A stretch of 8,588 nt of DNA, from contig SXYT01000096.1 in NCBI GenBank assembly GCA_005788205.1, positions 1 to 8,588 on the forward strand. The letters run 5' to 3'. The DNA comes from Actinomycetota bacterium. Lineage in GTDB: Bacteria; Actinomycetota; Acidimicrobiia; Acidimicrobiales; Ilumatobacteraceae. Below the pieces are notes generated by a model that saw only the letters and a program-made list of their open reading frames with translations, did not search any database and was not told the origin of the DNA. Every line of letters begins with the position of its first letter. Position 1 is the first letter of the stretch. The translations under genes were made by a program, and so were the position numbers. This document shows, one piece after another, positions 1 through 6,638 of the stretch.

Positions 1-2
1 AT

Positions 3-860
3 GACACGGGATTTCTCGACGTGGTCGATGCCCTCGAGCGCCTGCGTTTCGACAGCCTGTGGCTGAGCGAGCGCATCGGGGGCGAGGCTCCCGACCCTCT
101 GGTGGCCATGTCTTTCGCGGCCGCTCGCACCACGAGGCTCAAGTTCGGCATGAGCGTGATGGTGCTCCCGGGCCGCAACCCGGTCGTGCTGGCGAAGGAA
201 CTTGCCACCCTCGACCGCATGTCGGACGGCCGGCTACTTCCCGCGTTCGGCCTGGGTGCTGCCGACCCGCAGGAACAGCAGGCCTTCGGTGTGGAGCGCG
301 GGAAGCGGGCCAAGATGTTCAACGAGGCACTGGCCGTCGTGCGCAGCTGCTGGACTGACGAGACCGTCACCTTCCACGGCGACCACTTCCACTACGACGG
401 CGTGCGGGTGGAGCCCAAGCCGAGGCAGTCACCTCCTGACGTGTGGCTCGGCGGGATTGCAGAGAGCGAACTGAAGCGCGTCGGCAGGCTGGCAGACGGC
501 TGGCTGCCGAGTTTCGTGACGCCCGCAGACGCAGAGGCCGGGTGGCACACGATCACCACGGTCGCCGCCGAGCACGACCGCGAGATCGAGGATGAGCACT
601 TCGGCGTGCTGATCCCCTATTCCCTCGGGCCGGCACCCGAACCCGTGCTCGCCGGGCTGCGTGCCAGGCGGCCCGACCTGGACGACATCTCACAGATAGT
701 TCCCCAGGGCTGGGACGAACTCACCCGCACAATCAACAGGTTCATCGACGTGGGTGCATCGAAGTTCGTGGTCATCCCGCTCGTGGAGCCGTCGAGCCCC
801 GCAGCATGGATCTCGCACCTCGAGGAGTCCGCCTCAGTGCTGAAGCCCCTCGAGAACTGA
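3..860 (+). CDS. LLM-class flavin/F420-dependent oxidoreductase (5' end outside window)
   Basis: This is a luciferase-like monooxygenase-fold (TIM-barrel) oxidoreductase; members use FMN or, often in actinobacteria, coenzyme F420, and the substrate cannot be read from sequence. The reading frame is open to the left edge (Asp-Thr-Gly-Phe-Leu-Asp precede the GTG at 21), and the first visible residues already match an internal helix and strand of the family (RLRFDSLWLSER). The real start is therefore upstream and about 285 residues are visible. Family landmarks are the segment GRNPVVLAKELATLDRMSDG (about 50 residues after position 21), followed by GRLLPAFGLG, then the HFHYDGVRVEPKP stretch and PDVWLGG, then GRLADGW. 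It ends at TGA 858-860, 8 bp from the stop of the convergent aminopeptidase gene. F420 versus FMN use is inferred only from the likely host. The family call is firm; the precise reaction is unknown. Confidence 0.88.
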   Translation, partial: DTGFLDVVDALERLRFDSLWLSERIGGEAPDPLVAMSFAAARTTRLKFGMSVMVLPGRNPVVLAKELATLDRMSDGRLLPAFGLGAADPQEQQAFGVERGKRAKMFNEALAVVRSCWTDETVTFHGDHFHYDGVRVEPKPRQSPPDVWLGGIAESELKRVGRLADGWLPSFVTPADAEAGWHTITTVAAEHDREIEDEHFGVLIPYSLGPAPEPVLAGLRARRPDLDDISQIVPQGWDELTRTINRFIDVGASKFVVIPLVEPSSPAAWISHLEESASVLKPLEN

Positions 861-868
861 TCGGGCCG

Positions 869-2380
869 CTACTTCTTCTTGACTGCAGGCTTCTTGCGTG
901 CTGCAGGCTTCTTGCGTGCTGCGGGCTTCTTTGCAGCGGGCTGGAAATTCGCCACAAAATCGATCAACAGGCGCGTGCCGAAGGCCGTTGCGCCGCGGTT
1001 CAACCACCCGTTGTCACCGTCTGATTCCATGGGGCCGGCAATGTCCAGGTGCGCCCACGGGACCCCGCCCGTGAACTCGTTGAGGAAAAGTGCCGCCGTG
1101 ATCGCACCACCGAACGGACCGCCGATGTTCTTCATGTCGGCGACGTTCGAGTCGAGCAACCCGCGGTAGTCGCCAAACAGCGGCAGTTGCCACAGGAGCT
1201 CGTCGGTGCGGCGGCTGGACGCGAGAAGCTGGTCCACCACACCCTGGTCGTTGCCGAGCACGCCGGCCATCTTCTTGCCGAGCGCCCCGATGCACGCCCC
1301 CGTCAGCGTGGCGATGTCGACCATCGCGTCGGGCTTTGTCTCGGCACCGAGCGACAGTCCGTCCGCCAGGATCAGGCGTCCCTCGGCATCCGTGTTGTGG
1401 ATCTCGGCGGTCTTTCCGTTGCGGAACGTGAGGACGTCACCCAGCTTCATGGCCGACCCGCTCGGCAGGTTGTCCGTGCACATCAGGTAGGCGGTGACGT
1501 GCGTCTTCACCTTGAGGGCGCGCAGGGCACTCATCGCACCGAGCACCGCAGCCGCGCCGCTCATGTCCATCTTCATGCTCGCGTGGCTCGCGTCGCTCGG
1601 CTTCAGCGAGATGCCGCCTGAGTCGTACATCACGCCCTTGCCGACCAGCACGACCTTCTTCGTGGCGCCAGCGGGTGCCCACACCAGCTTCACGACACGC
1701 GGCGGCTCGACGCTGCCGGCGTTCACGCCGACGATGCCGCCGCATCCCATGGCCTGCAGCTGCTTCTTGTCGTACACCGTGGTGCGCAGCCCCGACTTGC
1801 GGGCGATCGCCAGGGCCTCCCGGGCGAACCGGGTCGCCGTCAGGTGGGACGGCGGGGTGTTGGCGTGGTCGCGCGCGGTGCACACCGCGGTCGCGACAGC
1901 GGTGCCCTCCGCGATCCCGGCACGCACCTGTGCATCCGATGACAGCAGCACGATCTTGCGGAGTGCCGGCACGGACGACTTGTCCCGCTTCAGTTCCGCC
2001 CAGCGGTGCAGCGCGAGCGCCGCGCCCTCCACGAACGCCTTCGCGGCGGCGCGGTGGTCGAGCCTGCCGGAGGTGGCGACAGCGGTCGCCATCGACGTGT
2101 GACGCGAGCACGCCCGTGCCGCTGCGGCACCGATGTTGCGCATCGTGTTCTCGTCGAGGTCCTTCACCGTGCCGATGCCCACGAGCACCCGCGTCGTCTT
2201 GGAGCGCGGCGCGGGGGGCAGGACGAGAGTGGCGCAGCAGCGGCCCTCGAAGCCCATGGCGGAGAGCTGCGCGCGGGACAGCCCGACTTCTGCGGGCACG
2301 GGCCCCTCGCTGGCCACGGGGATGGCGATGACCGCCGTGCCCGCGGGGATGGATGCCGATGACGTGAACGAGGTGCGCAT
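869..2380 (-). CDS. pepA: Leucyl aminopeptidase, M17 family (PepA), with Lys/Ala/Pro-rich C-terminal tail
   Basis: This cytosolic two-metal aminopeptidase removes N-terminal residues, classically leucine, from peptides; family members are usually hexameric. The protein has 503 residues, a normal length. The N-terminal macro-like domain spans about residues 1-165 and the catalytic M17 domain about 170-478. Metal and catalytic positions are all present by alignment to the E. coli enzyme: GKG Lys248, Asp253 and Lys260 in the DSGGISLKPS segment, Asp272 in MKMDMSG, and the family signature NTDAEGRL with Asp331, Glu333 and Arg335. Residues 481-503 are an added basic tail built from AARKKP-type repeats, which most PepA proteins lack. 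The ATG at 2380 is preceded by GAGG only 2 nt away, too close for a normal ribosome site, and by a TAAAGT hexamer 6 nt away. It lies 55 bp downstream of the adenosyltransferase on the same strand, so co-transcription is possible, but it probably also has its own promoter. Confidence 0.95.
   Translation of the reverse strand: MRTSFTSSASIPAGTAVIAIPVASEGPVPAEVGLSRAQLSAMGFEGRCCATLVLPPAPRSKTTRVLVGIGTVKDLDENTMRNIGAAAARACSRHTSMATAVATSGRLDHRAAAKAFVEGAALALHRWAELKRDKSSVPALRKIVLLSSDAQVRAGIAEGTAVATAVCTARDHANTPPSHLTATRFAREALAIARKSGLRTTVYDKKQLQAMGCGGIVGVNAGSVEPPRVVKLVWAPAGATKKVVLVGKGVMYDSGGISLKPSDASHASMKMDMSGAAAVLGAMSALRALKVKTHVTAYLMCTDNLPSGSAMKLGDVLTFRNGKTAEIHNTDAEGRLILADGLSLGAETKPDAMVDIATLTGACIGALGKKMAGVLGNDQGVVDQLLASSRRTDELLWQLPLFGDYRGLLDSNVADMKNIGGPFGGAITAALFLNEFTGGVPWAHLDIAGPMESDGDNGWLNRGATAFGTRLLIDFVANFQPAAKKPAARKKPAARKKPAVKKK
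883..936. repeat. 18-bp tandem repeat, three copies, within the 3' end of pepA
   Basis: The unit CTGCAGGCTTCTTGCGTG occurs at 883-900 and is repeated identically at 901-918. A third, diverged copy follows at 919-936. Because 18 is a multiple of 3, the copies stay in frame on the minus strand and encode repeated AARKKP-like hexapeptides at the C-terminus of the aminopeptidase. Two identical adjacent copies suggest recent expansion by slippage or unequal recombination. Confidence 0.9.
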
Positions 2381-2386
2381 CGCCTC

Positions 2387-2392
2387 ACTTTA
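2387..2392 (-). promoter_or_regulatory. Putative -10 element (TAAAGT) of pepA
   Basis: The minus strand reads TAAAGT-GAGGCG-ATG, which places a TANNNT hexamer 6 nt before the pepA start codon. A transcript starting at the usual distance from such a -10 would begin at or next to the ATG, so the mRNA would be leaderless. No convincing -35 is visible; its expected position lies within the inverted repeat at 2399-2419. The assignment rests on position and consensus only. Confidence 0.4.
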
Positions 2393-2398
2393 TGCCGA

Positions 2399-2419
2399 GG
2401 TGCTTTGCGCCTCAGCACC
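2399..2419. repeat. Inverted repeat between the adenosyltransferase stop and the pepA start
   Basis: GGTGCT (2399-2404) and AGCACC (2414-2419) are perfect 6-bp arms around a 9-nt loop. It sits 16 bp past the stop of the adenosyltransferase gene and 18 bp before pepA. No T-tract follows on the minus strand, so it is a weak terminator candidate at best. Its overlap with the expected -35 region of pepA makes an operator equally possible. Confidence 0.4.
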
Positions 2420-2435
2420 CGGTGCGGGGGCCGTG

Positions 2436-2981
2436 CTAGAGGCTGCTGACCGGCCGGGAGTTGCCCTCCTGCCAGCGCGCCATCGTCCAGAGGAGGTCTG
2501 ACAGACGGTTCAGGTAGGGCACCACGTAACTGGGCGGCGGGGCGGCGGCGAAGGCCTGGCGCTCCGCGCGGCGCACCGTGGTGCGCGCGAAGTCGAGCCA
2601 TGCCGCCACAGGGTGCTCGCCGGGGACCACGAACTCAGTGGGCGGATCGAACCTCGTGTCGAGGTCGTCGATGATGCTCTCGAGCCTGTCCACCATCTCG
2701 CTCGTCACGCAACTGCGGCCGGGCTCCAGCTTGTGACGGTTGGCGGGAAGGGTGGCGAGCTCGGCCATGAGGACCCAGAGGTCGCGCATGATGGGCACCA
2801 CGATCGTGTCCACCTCGCTGCCGTGTCCGGCGGCCACCCGCACGAGACCGATGACCGCCTGGGCCTCGTCGACTGCGCCGTAGGCACGGGGCAGCTCGGA
2901 GTCCTTCGGGACGCGTCCGCCGTAGAAGAGGCCGGTGGTGCCGTCGTCACCCTCGCGGGTGTAGATCTTCTCTCGTGCCAT
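2436..2981 (-). CDS. ATP:cob(I)alamin adenosyltransferase, PduO type
   Basis: The enzyme transfers the 5'-deoxyadenosyl group of ATP to cob(I)alamin, giving adenosylcobalamin; PduO/MMAB-type enzymes are cytosolic trimers that also hand the cofactor to client mutases. The protein has 181 residues from the ATG at 2981, a usual family length. Visible motifs are the ATP-binding TREGDDGTTGL (residues 8-18), YGAVDEAQAVIG (34-45), ARTTVRRAER (132-141, corresponding to the human MMAB Arg/Glu cluster ARAVCRRAER) and PYLNRLSDLLWTMAR (155-169). An in-frame GTG at 2988-2990 would add three residues (M-T-C). I prefer the ATG because the family starts close to KIYTR and the GTG abuts the TAGCCT hexamer, so it would lie upstream of the expected transcript start. 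No Shine-Dalgarno is evident. It is divergent from metH with an 81-bp gap, and pepA follows 55 bp downstream. No adenosylcobalamin-dependent enzyme is in the window. Confidence 0.94.
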   Translation of the reverse strand: MAREKIYTREGDDGTTGLFYGGRVPKDSELPRAYGAVDEAQAVIGLVRVAAGHGSEVDTIVVPIMRDLWVLMAELATLPANRHKLEPGRSCVTSEMVDRLESIIDDLDTRFDPPTEFVVPGEHPVAAWLDFARTTVRRAERQAFAAAPPPSYVVPYLNRLSDLLWTMARWQEGNSRPVSSL

Positions 2982-2990
2982 GCATGTCAC

Positions 2991-2996
2991 AGGCTA
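2991..2996 (-). promoter_or_regulatory. Putative -10 element (TAGCCT) of the adenosyltransferase gene
   Basis: On the minus strand GCCAA-TAGCCT-GTGACATGC leads into the ATG at 2981. The TANNNT hexamer ends 9 nt before the start codon, giving at most a few bases of leader. It is embedded in a motif that recurs in inverted orientation at the metH promoter (3041-3057). Confidence 0.4.
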
Positions 2997-3046
2997 TTGG
3001 CACCAAGTCCGGATAACTGGAACGCCTGGCTGAACATCCCGCCAAG

Positions 3047-3052
3047 TAGCGT
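3047..3052 (+). promoter_or_regulatory. Putative -10 element (TAGCGT) of metH
   Basis: TAGCGT is followed by TTGACTGGTC and then the metH ATG at 3063, a 10-nt distance. No purine-rich ribosome-binding sequence is present in those 10 nt, so translation from a leaderless or near-leaderless mRNA is the simplest reading. No clear -35 element is seen. Confidence 0.4.
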
Positions 3053-3062
3053 TTGACTGGTC

Positions 3063-6000
3063 ATGGCACGCCAGCCCTACACAGAAGCAATCCGCGAACG
3101 AGTCATCGTTTTTGACGGGGCATTCGGGACCTTCGTCCAGGGACTCGACCTCGGCCCCGATGACTTCGGCGGGTCTTCGCTGGAGGGCTGCAACGAGATG
3201 CTCGTCCTCACCCGGCCTGACGTCATCGAGCAGATGCACCGGGCCTTCCTGGAGGTGGGTGTCGACGCCGTCGAGACCGCAAGCTTCGGAAGTTTCTCCA
3301 CCGTCCTCGCCGAGTACGACATCCCCGAGAAGGCCCGCGAACTGAATGTTGCCGCCGCGTCCATCGCCCGTCGCGTGGCGGACGAGTTCGAGCAATCCGA
3401 CGGCAGGCCGCGCTATGTCGCCGGCTCCATCGGGCCCGGCACGAAGCTCCCCTCGCTCGGGCACATCTCGTTCGCCGACCTCCGTGAGGCCTACGTCGAC
3501 CAGGCACGCGGCCTGATCGAGGGCGGGTGCGACCTCTTCCTCATCGAGACATGCATGGACCTGCTCCAGATCAAGGCGGCCATGCAGGCGTGCCGCATCG
3601 CGATGGCGGAGGCCGGACGGACGCTGCCGATCCAGGTGCAGGTGACCATGGAGACCACCGGCCGCATGCTCGTCGGCACCGAGATCGGGGCGGCCTACTC
3701 GTCGCTCGTCGCCATGAAGCCCGACGCGATCGGCATCAACTGCGCGACGGGGCCCGCCGAGATGCAGGAACATCTCCGCTACCTCGCCGAGCACTCGGAG
3801 ATACCCATCAGCGTCCTGCCGAACGCAGGCCTCCCGAGTGTCGTCGACGGCCGCACCCACTACGACCTCACTCCCGCGCAGCTCGCCGAGTTCCACCGTC
3901 ACCACGTTGCCGATCTCGGCATCGGCATCGTCGGTGGTTGCTGCGGCACCACACCCGAGCACCTGCGTGCGGTGGTGGAGGCAGTGCGCGGCGTCACCCT
4001 GAAGCAGCGCCGGCCCGATCACGAGCCGAGCGTGACCTCTCTCTACTCCCCCGTCCCGATCGAGCAGGACAACTCGTTCCTCATCATCGGCGAGCGCACC
4101 AACGCGAACGGGTCAAAGGCCTTCCGCGATGCGATGCTGCGCGGGGACTGGGACGGCTGCCTGAAGATGGCGACCGAGCAGATCCGCGAGGGCTCCCACG
4201 TGCTCGACGTCTGCGTCGACTACGTGGGCCGTGACGGCACCGTGGACATGCACGAGATTGCCTCCCGGTTCGCCACCCAGGCGAGCGTGCCACTGGTGCT
4301 CGACTCCACGGAGCCCCAGGTGATGGAGGCGGGCCTGCAGTTCGCCGGCGGTCGCTGCATCCTGAACTCGGCCAACCTCGAGGACGGCGAGGAGCCCGGC
4401 AGCCGCCTCGACCGCGTGTTCGGCCTGGCCCGCGAATACGGGGCCGCTGTCATCTGCTTGCTCATCGACGAGCGCGGTCAGGCCCGCGACGTGGAGTGGA
4501 AGATGGACGTCGCCCACAGGCTCTCTGTAATCGCACGTGAACGCTACGGCCTCTCCAACAGTGACCTCATCTTCGACCCTCTCACCTTCCCGCTCGGCAC
4601 GGGCGACGAGGACCTGCGCAAGGACGCCATGCACACCCTGGAGGCGATCCGTCGGATCAAGGCGGAAATCCCGGGCGCCTACACCACCCTCGGCCTCTCG
4701 AACGTGTCGTTCGGCCTCAACCCGGCCACCCGTCAGGTGCTGAACAGCGTGATGCTGCAGGAGGCCCGCAGCAACGGGCTCGACTCCGCCATCGTGCACT
4801 TCTCGAAGATCCTCCCGATGTCGCGCATTCCCGAGGAGCAGAAGAAGGCCGCGCTCGACCTCGTCTACGACCGCCGGAGCGAGGGCTACGACCCGCTGCA
4901 CGCGCTGATGGCCATGTTCGAGGGCGTCTCCTCCGTCGCAGCCGTCAAGGAGGACCGCACCGACTGGACGATCGAGCAGATCCTGCGCAGGCGCATCATC
5001 GACGGCGAGCGTGAGGGCCTCACCGACGACCTCGACGGGGCCATGGCGGGCGGCATCGCCCCGCTCGACATCATCAACGAGATCCTCCTCGACGGCATGC
5101 GCGAGGTGGGCGAACTGTTCGGCAGCGGCCAGATGCAGCTGCCCTTCGTCCTCCAGAGCGCCGAGACCATGAAGATGGCCGTGTCCCACCTGGAGCCGCA
5201 CCTGGACAAGGACGGTGCCGCGACCTCGAAGGGCAAGCTCGTGCTCGCCACCGTGCAGGGCGACGTCCATGACATAGGCAAGAACCTCGTCGACATCATC
5301 TGCACCAACAACGGCTACGAGGTGCACAACATCGGCATCAAGATCGGCATCCAGGAGATGCTCGACAAGGTGCGCGAGGTCGGCGCCGACGCGCTCGGCA
5401 TGAGCGGCCTGCTCGTGAAGAGCACCATCATCATGCGCGAGAACCTGGAGGCGATGAACACCGCGGGAATGAGCAATGTCCCCGTGCTGCTCGGCGGTGC
5501 CGCGCTCACCCGCAGCTACGTGGAGCAGGACCTGCGCAAGGTGTACGACGGTCGCGTCTTCTACGGCCGCGATGCGTTCGAGGGCCTCAGCACGCTCGAC
5601 AAGCTGATGGAGATCACGCGCACGGGGGTGGACGACCCCGACTTCGGGCGCAAGCCCGGCGAGCGGCTTGTGCCGCGCCGCGAGAAGGAGGACGTCGACC
5701 CCGCCGACCTGCCCCGGCGGTCCCCGGAGGCAGAGACCGACAACACGGTCTTCGTGCCGCCGTTCCTCGGGTCGAAGGTCGTCAAGGGGATCGGCATCGA
5801 CGAGATCGCCGCGTACGTGAACGAGACGGCTCTCTTCCGCAACCAGTGGCAGTACCGGCCGGAGAAGGACGAGAGCGACGAGGACTTCAAGGACCGCATC
5901 CGCCCGATCCTGCGCGAGCAGCTCGCCGCGGCCAAGGCCACCGGGTACCTGGTGCCCCAGGTCGTCTACGGCTACTTCCCCGTGAACGGCGACGGCAACG

Positions 6001-6542
6001 ACCTCATCGTGTGGACGGACGACACCCGCACCGTGGAGCGCACGAGGTTCAGCTACCCGCGCCAGACCGAGGCGCCGCACCTGTGCATCGCCGACTTCTT
6101 CCGCCCGGTGGAGTCGGGAGAGGCCGACTACGCCGCGTTCCACATCGTGACCATGGGTTCACCCGTCAGCGAGAAGGCCGCAGAACTGTTCGCCGAGAAC
6201 CGCTACAACGACTACATGATCCTCCACGGCATCGGGGTGGAGATGGCCGAGGCGCTCGCCGAGTACTGGCACCACCGCATCCGCACCGAGTGGGGCTTCG
6301 TCGAAGAGGACGGGCCCTCCGTGGCCGGCCTCTTCCGCCAGCAGTACCGCGGCGGCCGCTACTCGTGGGGCTACCCCGCCTGCCCCGACCTGGAGGACAA
6401 CGCGCGCGTCGCCGGTCTCCTCGAGGCCGGCCGCATCGGCATCGAGGTCAACGAGGAGACCGGGTGGCAGTACCAGCCGGAGCAGACCACGTCCGCGATC
6501 ATCTGCCACCACCCGAAGGCGAAGTACTTCGTAGCCCGCTGA
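3063..6542 (+). CDS. metH: Cobalamin-dependent methionine synthase (5-methyltetrahydrofolate:homocysteine methyltransferase)
   Basis: MetH moves the methyl group of 5-methyltetrahydrofolate through protein-bound cobalamin to homocysteine, making methionine and tetrahydrofolate in the cytosol. The protein has 1159 residues, slightly shorter than E. coli MetH (1227), with all modules in order. The homocysteine-binding domain spans about 1-320, with zinc ligands Cys227 (INCATGP) and Cys293/Cys294 (GGCCGT). The pterin-binding domain is about 335-620, including IIGERTNANGSKAF and LGLSNVSFGLNP. The helical cap is about 635-720. The B12-binding domain is about 724-855, with DVHDIGKN whose His736 is the lower axial cobalt ligand. 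The AdoMet-binding reactivation domain is about 890-1159, with RYSWGYPACPD starting at Arg1099, matching the E. coli RxxxGYPACP motif. No key residue is missing. The last codons (V-A-R-stop) form the start of the 34-bp repeat. It is divergent from the adenosyltransferase gene. Confidence 0.98.
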   Translation: MARQPYTEAIRERVIVFDGAFGTFVQGLDLGPDDFGGSSLEGCNEMLVLTRPDVIEQMHRAFLEVGVDAVETASFGSFSTVLAEYDIPEKARELNVAAASIARRVADEFEQSDGRPRYVAGSIGPGTKLPSLGHISFADLREAYVDQARGLIEGGCDLFLIETCMDLLQIKAAMQACRIAMAEAGRTLPIQVQVTMETTGRMLVGTEIGAAYSSLVAMKPDAIGINCATGPAEMQEHLRYLAEHSEIPISVLPNAGLPSVVDGRTHYDLTPAQLAEFHRHHVADLGIGIVGGCCGTTPEHLRAVVEAVRGVTLKQRRPDHEPSVTSLYSPVPIEQDNSFLIIGERTNANGSKAFRDAMLRGDWDGCLKMATEQIREGSHVLDVCVDYVGRDGTVDMHEIASRFATQASVPLVLDSTEPQVMEAGLQFAGGRCILNSANLEDGEEPGSRLDRVFGLAREYGAAVICLLIDERGQARDVEWKMDVAHRLSVIARERYGLSNSDLIFDPLTFPLGTGDEDLRKDAMHTLEAIRRIKAEIPGAYTTLGLSNVSFGLNPATRQVLNSVMLQEARSNGLDSAIVHFSKILPMSRIPEEQKKAALDLVYDRRSEGYDPLHALMAMFEGVSSVAAVKEDRTDWTIEQILRRRIIDGEREGLTDDLDGAMAGGIAPLDIINEILLDGMREVGELFGSGQMQLPFVLQSAETMKMAVSHLEPHLDKDGAATSKGKLVLATVQGDVHDIGKNLVDIICTNNGYEVHNIGIKIGIQEMLDKVREVGADALGMSGLLVKSTIIMRENLEAMNTAGMSNVPVLLGGAALTRSYVEQDLRKVYDGRVFYGRDAFEGLSTLDKLMEITRTGVDDPDFGRKPGERLVPRREKEDVDPADLPRRSPEAETDNTVFVPPFLGSKVVKGIGIDEIAAYVNETALFRNQWQYRPEKDESDEDFKDRIRPILREQLAAAKATGYLVPQVVYGYFPVNGDGNDLIVWTDDTRTVERTRFSYPRQTEAPHLCIADFFRPVESGEADYAAFHIVTMGSPVSEKAAELFAENRYNDYMILHGIGVEMAEALAEYWHHRIRTEWGFVEEDGPSVAGLFRQQYRGGRYSWGYPACPDLEDNARVAGLLEAGRIGIEVNEETGWQYQPEQTTSAIICHHPKAKYFVAR

Positions 6543-6623
6543 GCGCCCATGGCGCTCTCGCGACGTAGCCCGCTGAGCGCCCATGGCGCTCTCGCGACGT
6601 AGCCCGCTGAGCGCCCATGGCGC
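6531..6623. repeat. 34-bp tandem repeat (about 2.7 copies) at the metH 3' end
   Basis: Unit 1 is 6531-6564 and unit 2 is 6565-6598; they are identical over all 34 positions. Unit 3 (6599-6623) matches the first 25 positions and then diverges. The unit starts with GTAGCCCGCTGA, which in unit 1 is the last three codons and the stop of metH, and ends with CTCTCGCGAC. Each full unit contains the perfect hairpin GAGCGCC-CAT-GGCGCTC at 6541-6557 and 6575-6591; the third copy (from 6609) retains only a 5-bp stem. The copies are directly adjacent without spacers. Since 34 is not a multiple of 3, they do not encode a repeated peptide. Confidence 0.95.
6541..6591 (+). terminator. Paired GC-rich hairpins after the metH stop, possible terminator or 3'-end stabiliser
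   Basis: Two identical stem-loops with 7-bp stems and CAT triloops lie right after the metH TGA (6540-6542), at 6541-6557 and 6575-6591. No T-run follows either stem, so this is not a classic intrinsic terminator. Many actinobacterial terminators lack T-runs, so termination, or protection of the metH mRNA 3' end, is plausible but unproven. Confidence 0.4.
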
Positions 6624-6632
6624 CGTGGCTCC

Positions 6633-6638
6633 TAGTGT
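6633..6638 (+). promoter_or_regulatory. Putative -10 element (TAGTGT) of the quinone oxidoreductase gene
   Basis: TAGTGT is followed by exactly 7 nt (CACCAGC) and then the ATG at 6646. This is the spacing expected if transcription starts on the A of the start codon. No Shine-Dalgarno is present in the 7 nt. The expected -35 position falls in the third, partial copy of the 34-bp repeat. Confidence 0.45.

Larger units (their letters stand above)
2986..3057. promoter_or_regulatory. Divergent promoter region with a shared inverted motif, adenosyltransferase/metH
   Basis: The two edges of this intergenic region carry near-identical motifs facing outward. The left copy, minus strand of 2986-3001, reads GCCAATAGCCTGTGAC. 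The right copy, plus strand of 3041-3057, reads GCCAAGTAGCGTTTGAC. Allowing one inserted G, 14 of 16 positions agree, and both contain a TANNNT hexamer at -10 position relative to the adjacent start. The 39 bp between the arms (3002-3040) show nothing else recognisable. This looks like matched divergent promoters or two half-operators for one regulator controlling a B12-related gene pair. The similarity is observed; the regulatory role is inferred. Confidence 0.5.

Noticed and set aside
2982..2990. GTG at 2988-2990 as the adenosyltransferase start.
   Set aside because: It adds only three residues and directly abuts the TAGCCT hexamer, so it would lie upstream of the expected transcript start. 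The ATG at 2981 fits family length and promoter spacing.
2997..3006. Small palindrome TTGG-CA-CCAA next to the adenosyltransferase promoter as an operator.
   Set aside because: Four-bp arms are too short to stand out, and the left half is already part of the larger shared motif, which explains the position better.
2982..3062. Cobalamin riboswitch upstream of metH or the adenosyltransferase gene.
   Set aside because: The intergenic region is 81 bp, far too short, and no conserved B12-box sequence is recognisable.
4113..6143. Long open frame of 676 codons antisense to metH (and similar antisense frames at 2994-4022 and 6499-7563).
   Set aside because: These mirror the codon bias of GC-rich coding DNA. 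The translations are low-complexity in Arg/His/Val/Ala with no family motif, while the plus strand encodes an unmistakable MetH and quinone oxidoreductase.
6531..6623. CRISPR array interpretation of the 34-bp repeats.
   Set aside because: The units are directly adjacent with no spacers, one copy overlaps the metH coding end, and no cas gene is nearby.
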